Assembly (NCBI GenBank): GCA_018806915.1
Contig: JAGKQI010000031.1
Span: 558,001 to 622,000 of the forward strand
Direction: 5' to 3'
DNA: 64,000 nt
DNA from: Phytophthora colocasiae
Taxonomy: Eukaryota; Oomycota; Peronosporomycetes; Peronosporales; Peronosporaceae
Shown: positions 60,901 to 64,000 of the stretch, in pieces
How positions within the stretch are numbered: position 1 is the first letter of the stretch
Layout: the number at the start of each line of letters is the position of its first letter
The notes under the pieces: generated by a model
Told to the model about the DNA's origin: nothing
Database searches by the model: none
Seen by the model: only the letters and a program-made list of their open reading frames with translations
Position numbers and translations under genes: made by a program

Positions 60901-63889
60901 GCTCTTCTCGACAATGGATATCGCGTCCGGTTACTGGAACGTGCCTATGGCCGTGGGGAGCATCGAGAAAACGGCGTTCACGTGCAAGTACGGTTTATTC
61001 GAGTGGTTAGTTATGCCTTTTGGCCTATGTAACGCTGTGCCTGCCTTCGAGAGACTCATGGAGAACGTGCTCGTGGACCTCAAGTGGAGGACGTGCCTTG
61101 TGTACTTGGACGACTGCGTTGTCTTCAGCGAGGACTTCCCGACGCACCTGGTAAGGTTGAAGCAGGTGTTGGAACGCTTCCGAGCGGCCGGCTTCAAATT
61201 GAAGATGAAGAAGTGCAAGTGGGGGCGTGACCAGGTAGCGTTCTTGGGTCATATTGTAACGCCGTCCGGCATCCTGCCGAACCCTGAGAAGGTGAAGTCA
61301 GTGATGACTTTGAAGAGCCCACACGACCTTCATACCGTGCGAGCGTTCCTGGGGCTTACGAGCTACTTCCGTCGCTATATACCGGGCTACGCCGCTATCA
61401 CGGCGCCCATAGAACGGTTGAAGGGGAAGGGAGTACCGTTCAAGTGGTCGGAGGACTGCGAGTCAGCGTTCCGACAGCTGAAACGGAGGCTCGTGAAGCC
61501 GCCTATCCTGGTGTACCCGGATTTCTCGAAGCGTTTTAAACTGTACGTGGACTCCTCCACGTTGGCGATCGGGGCGTGTCTTATGCAGACCGTGGAAGGA
61601 AGGGAACGCGTGGTAGCCTACGCTAGCAAGTTGCTAGTTGGATCCGAAAAGAACTGGGTCAACAAACAGAACGGCACCTCGGAGATCGAGTGCTGGGGCA
61701 TTGTTTGGGCTACGCGGAAGTTCCGTTGCTACCTCGATCGGCGTGAGTTCGACCTGTACACGGACCACAAAGCGTTGACGTGGGTCTTTGACGAGAGGAA
61801 CCGTACCAGTAACGCTAAATTGGCACGGTGGGCGATGGAACTCTCCCAGCTACGATTTAAGGTGTTCCACAAGCCTGGAACGGCTATGGGCCACGTGGAT
61901 GGACTCTCGCGTCTACATGCGGTGACTATTAACGCCGTTTCGATGGCGGATCTGCTTAACGCGGCCGATCCTGTGGTGGATGGTCCCGACGAAGTCGGGG
62001 GGACTGCTGTGCCAGGAGACGATACTACGCGGAGAACCGTTCCTGAAGACGGAACGGTGGATGGGACGGGAGACAGTGAAGCTGGAGAGCGTGGTTCCAT
62101 TCCGGTCGGGGGGTCAGCTCGTCGTAACGCTGCTCCTCCTGACCCCGACGATCAACTGTTGGTGTCCCCAGTGGACTTGTTCGGCCTGCAACAGGAACGG
62201 TTCCTGGACGAGCAGAAACGGACGCCGTGGATCTTGGCGATGATCGCGTATCTCCAGGATGGGGCTCTCGCCTTTGATCCCCAGCTCCGGGCGCGGACGT
62301 TGTTGATGGCTCCTAACTATGCCGTCAAGAACGGCGTGCTGATGAGGAAGGTCTACTTGAAGGCCCGGGCGGGACCTGCTAGTTCTATTGAGGTGCCAGT
62401 GATCCCGTTACCGTTCATCTCAACCGTTCTGCACCACTTCCACACGGACGTATTGGCAGCCCACGTCGGAGTGACGAAGACGCTGGACAAGGTCCGCAAG
62501 CATGCGTTCTGGCATGGCTGGAAGCAGGATGTGGCGGAGTACGTGCGCGAGTGCACGATCTGCGGCAGCGGCAAGGGCTACCGTCCCTGGCGGAACGGTC
62601 TGATGCAAAGGATGCCGGTGCACGACCTGTCTGGACCGTTCTCGTTGCTGGTCGTGGACGCTATCGGACCCCTGGTTACGACGCCTCGGGGCAAGAAGTT
62701 TATTCTAGTCTTTGCCGACTACTTCACCCGCTGGGTGGAGGCGTTCGCGATCGAAGCCTTGGACACGATCACCTTCGTCGAGACGATGGTGAATGAAGTT
62801 ATCTCGCGGCACGGGGTGCCCGAGAGGTTGCTTAGCGACCAAGGATCCAACTTTATTTCGGAGCTGGCGCGCTCGTTTTACGAAACGCTTGGCATTAAGA
62901 AGCTGTTCGGAGCCGCCTACCACCCGCAAACTCAGGGATTGGTAGAGCGGTTCAACGGAACGCTTATTGGCATGCTGAAGATGTTCGTGAATGAGGCCCA
63001 GACCGACTGGGATCTGTATCTGCCGCGCGTACTGTTCGCTTATCGTACTTCTTATCACGAAGCGTTAAAGGACTCGCCGTTCTTCTCGCTGTACGGTCGA
63101 GATCCCGTGTTACCGCTAGACCTAGCGTTCCTAAACACGGATAACAAGTGGAAGAGCAACGAAGTGGCCGCCTACCGACGGCGTTTGTACCTGTCGCTGA
63201 GGGACACCAGAAGGATGGTGGAGCGTCAGCTGCTGAAGGCGCAGGACCGGCACGCTGCTCGCCTTGAGGAGCAGGTGGAGGTGAAGTTCGAAGAAGGAGA
63301 CCCGGTGTGGGTCTACCAATACTTCCGAGCTCGCAGAGGCGAGCGTACCACCAAGAAGTTAGCTTTCTCCTGGCACGGTCCCTACCGCGTTGTAGGAACG
63401 GTGGGCGAGAACGCGTACCGGGTGGCGATCCCTTCGCACCCGAACCGGGTGGTGACCATCAACGTGAACCGTTTGAAGCGTTTTCGAGGACGCTGGAGTC
63501 GACCGTACCCGACGGAGGTGCCTGAGGGTGTGACGTCCCGTCCTGGTGTTGATGATGAAGGACCGCTTGAGGAGGCCGACCTACCTTCGACCAGCTACGT
63601 GGAACGGTTGGTAATCGGTGGTGAAGAGACGGCTGTCTCTGGGACGAGTAACCCGGTTGTCGACATCCTGGCTCGACGGTAGGAGAACGGTGTCACGCAG
63701 CACTTAGTACTGTTGGCTACCTACGAAGTGAGCTGGAGGCCTGCTGCTACGCTTCTTCCTAACTATCGAACGCTTCTGCAGGCATTCGATAACGCTCGAC
63801 GAAAGGAGAAGGGTCTACCTGAACTGCGTCGCAGTGCACGGTTGGCAGAGGCCAACGTCGCTGTCGACGAGGATGACATGCTCTTCTAG
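57887..63889 (+). pseudogene. Gypsy B pol with chromodomain-like tail, in-frame TAG
   Basis: Frame open from 57887 (first start-like codon GTG 57929) to TAG 63680-63682, then open again without shift to TAG 63887-63889. A long charged N-terminal part (to ~59500) has no known domain; aspartic protease motif LIDSGAVAS with Asp at 59759; reverse transcriptase with YLDD at 61103; RNase H 'LYVDSSTLAIGACL' and 'LYTDHKALTWVF'; integrase HHCC zinc region (62420-62570), 'VVDAIGPL', 'LSDQGSNF', 'PQTQGLVERFNG', and a GPYRVV tail. After the TAG 'ENGVTQHLVLLATYEVSWRP' and 'LLQAFDNAR' resemble a chromodomain, which targets integration to marked chromatin. Confidence 0.9.
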
Positions 63890-64000
63890 AGAGAAGAGGG
63901 GGGGCTGATTGTCTGTGTGGTGACTATTACGGACAATGCGAGCTTGAAGAACGAGGGCGAGAAGAAGGCTCTCGTGTGGTGGCTTTATATTTGATTATAT

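Larger units (their letters stand above)
53792..64000 (+). mobile_element. Ty3/gypsy LTR retrotransposon B, 3' LTR outside the window
   Basis: Putative 5' LTR, then gag, an acidic accessory region, and pol with protease, reverse transcriptase, RNase H, integrase and chromodomain-like tail, in that order. The element runs past the right edge; at 63889 the last coding frame ends and a purine-rich AGAGAAGAGGGGGGG lies directly after. Coding capacity is interrupted by in-frame stops at 56070, 57204 and 63680 and a frame change near 57890-57920. GAACG/CGTTC pentamers are strongly over-represented throughout. Confidence 0.92.

Overview
The window looks like a gene-poor, transposon-rich stretch of an oomycete genome, most likely Phytophthora or a close relative. 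The evidence is a secreted RFLR...DEER effector-type gene, a secreted mucin-like protein, a pectin methylesterase, short 60-90 nt introns, Inr/FPR-like sequences a few tens of bases upstream of several start codons, and many oomycete-type transposons (chromodomain-tailed gypsy, DIRS-like, Crypton, piggyBac, MULE, pogo). The species cannot be fixed from the sequence alone.

Layout. 1-1.7 kb: end of an unidentified element with a membrane-protein-like frame, followed by an LTR-like sequence. 2.15-7.58 kb: a pogo-like transposase remnant split by a complete gypsy element (2637-7313) with identical 212-bp LTRs and a GTGCC target duplication. 8.3-21 kb: an island of host genes, namely an RXLR effector candidate, trans-2-enoyl-CoA reductase, a nucleolar L1-domain protein, the AP-2 alpha subunit, a mucin-like membrane protein, mitochondrial ribosomal protein bL28m and a pectin methylesterase, plus a 388-bp MITE and a perfect 67-bp hairpin. 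22.2-26.2 kb: a piggyBac element in TTAA. 26.8-28.5 kb: a secreted tyrosinase.

28.7-51.0 kb is the most unusual part. Nine copies (four intact, two interrupted, three fragments) of one gene family point right on the left side and left on the right side of a 1.13-kb-arm palindrome that carries two copies of a secreted glycine-rich protein gene. The family has three exons of constant design (140 nt, 82 nt, about 650 nt). Each full-length copy predicts a 288-291 aa protein with a beta-rich head reminiscent of XRCC4/SAS-6, a coiled coil, and a C1q/TNF-like jelly-roll. This architecture is an inference by eye; I do not know it as a described family. Three transposons sit in this locus: a MULE in the right palindrome arm (9-bp duplication), a DIRS/PAT-type tyrosine-recombinase retroelement with split direct repeats in the exon of one copy, and a Crypton in the intron of another.

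51.6-53.2 kb: an MFS sugar transporter. 53.8-64.0 kb: most of a large gypsy element with a 541-bp 5' LTR, a gag region interrupted by in-frame stops, pol, and a chromodomain-like tail beyond an in-frame TAG. The element is densely sprinkled with GAACG/CGTTC; its 3' LTR lies outside the window.

The host genes are independent housekeeping or secreted-protein genes rather than one pathway. The effector, mucin, pectin methylesterase, glycine-rich protein and tyrosinase are all predicted secretory products, as expected for a plant-associated oomycete.
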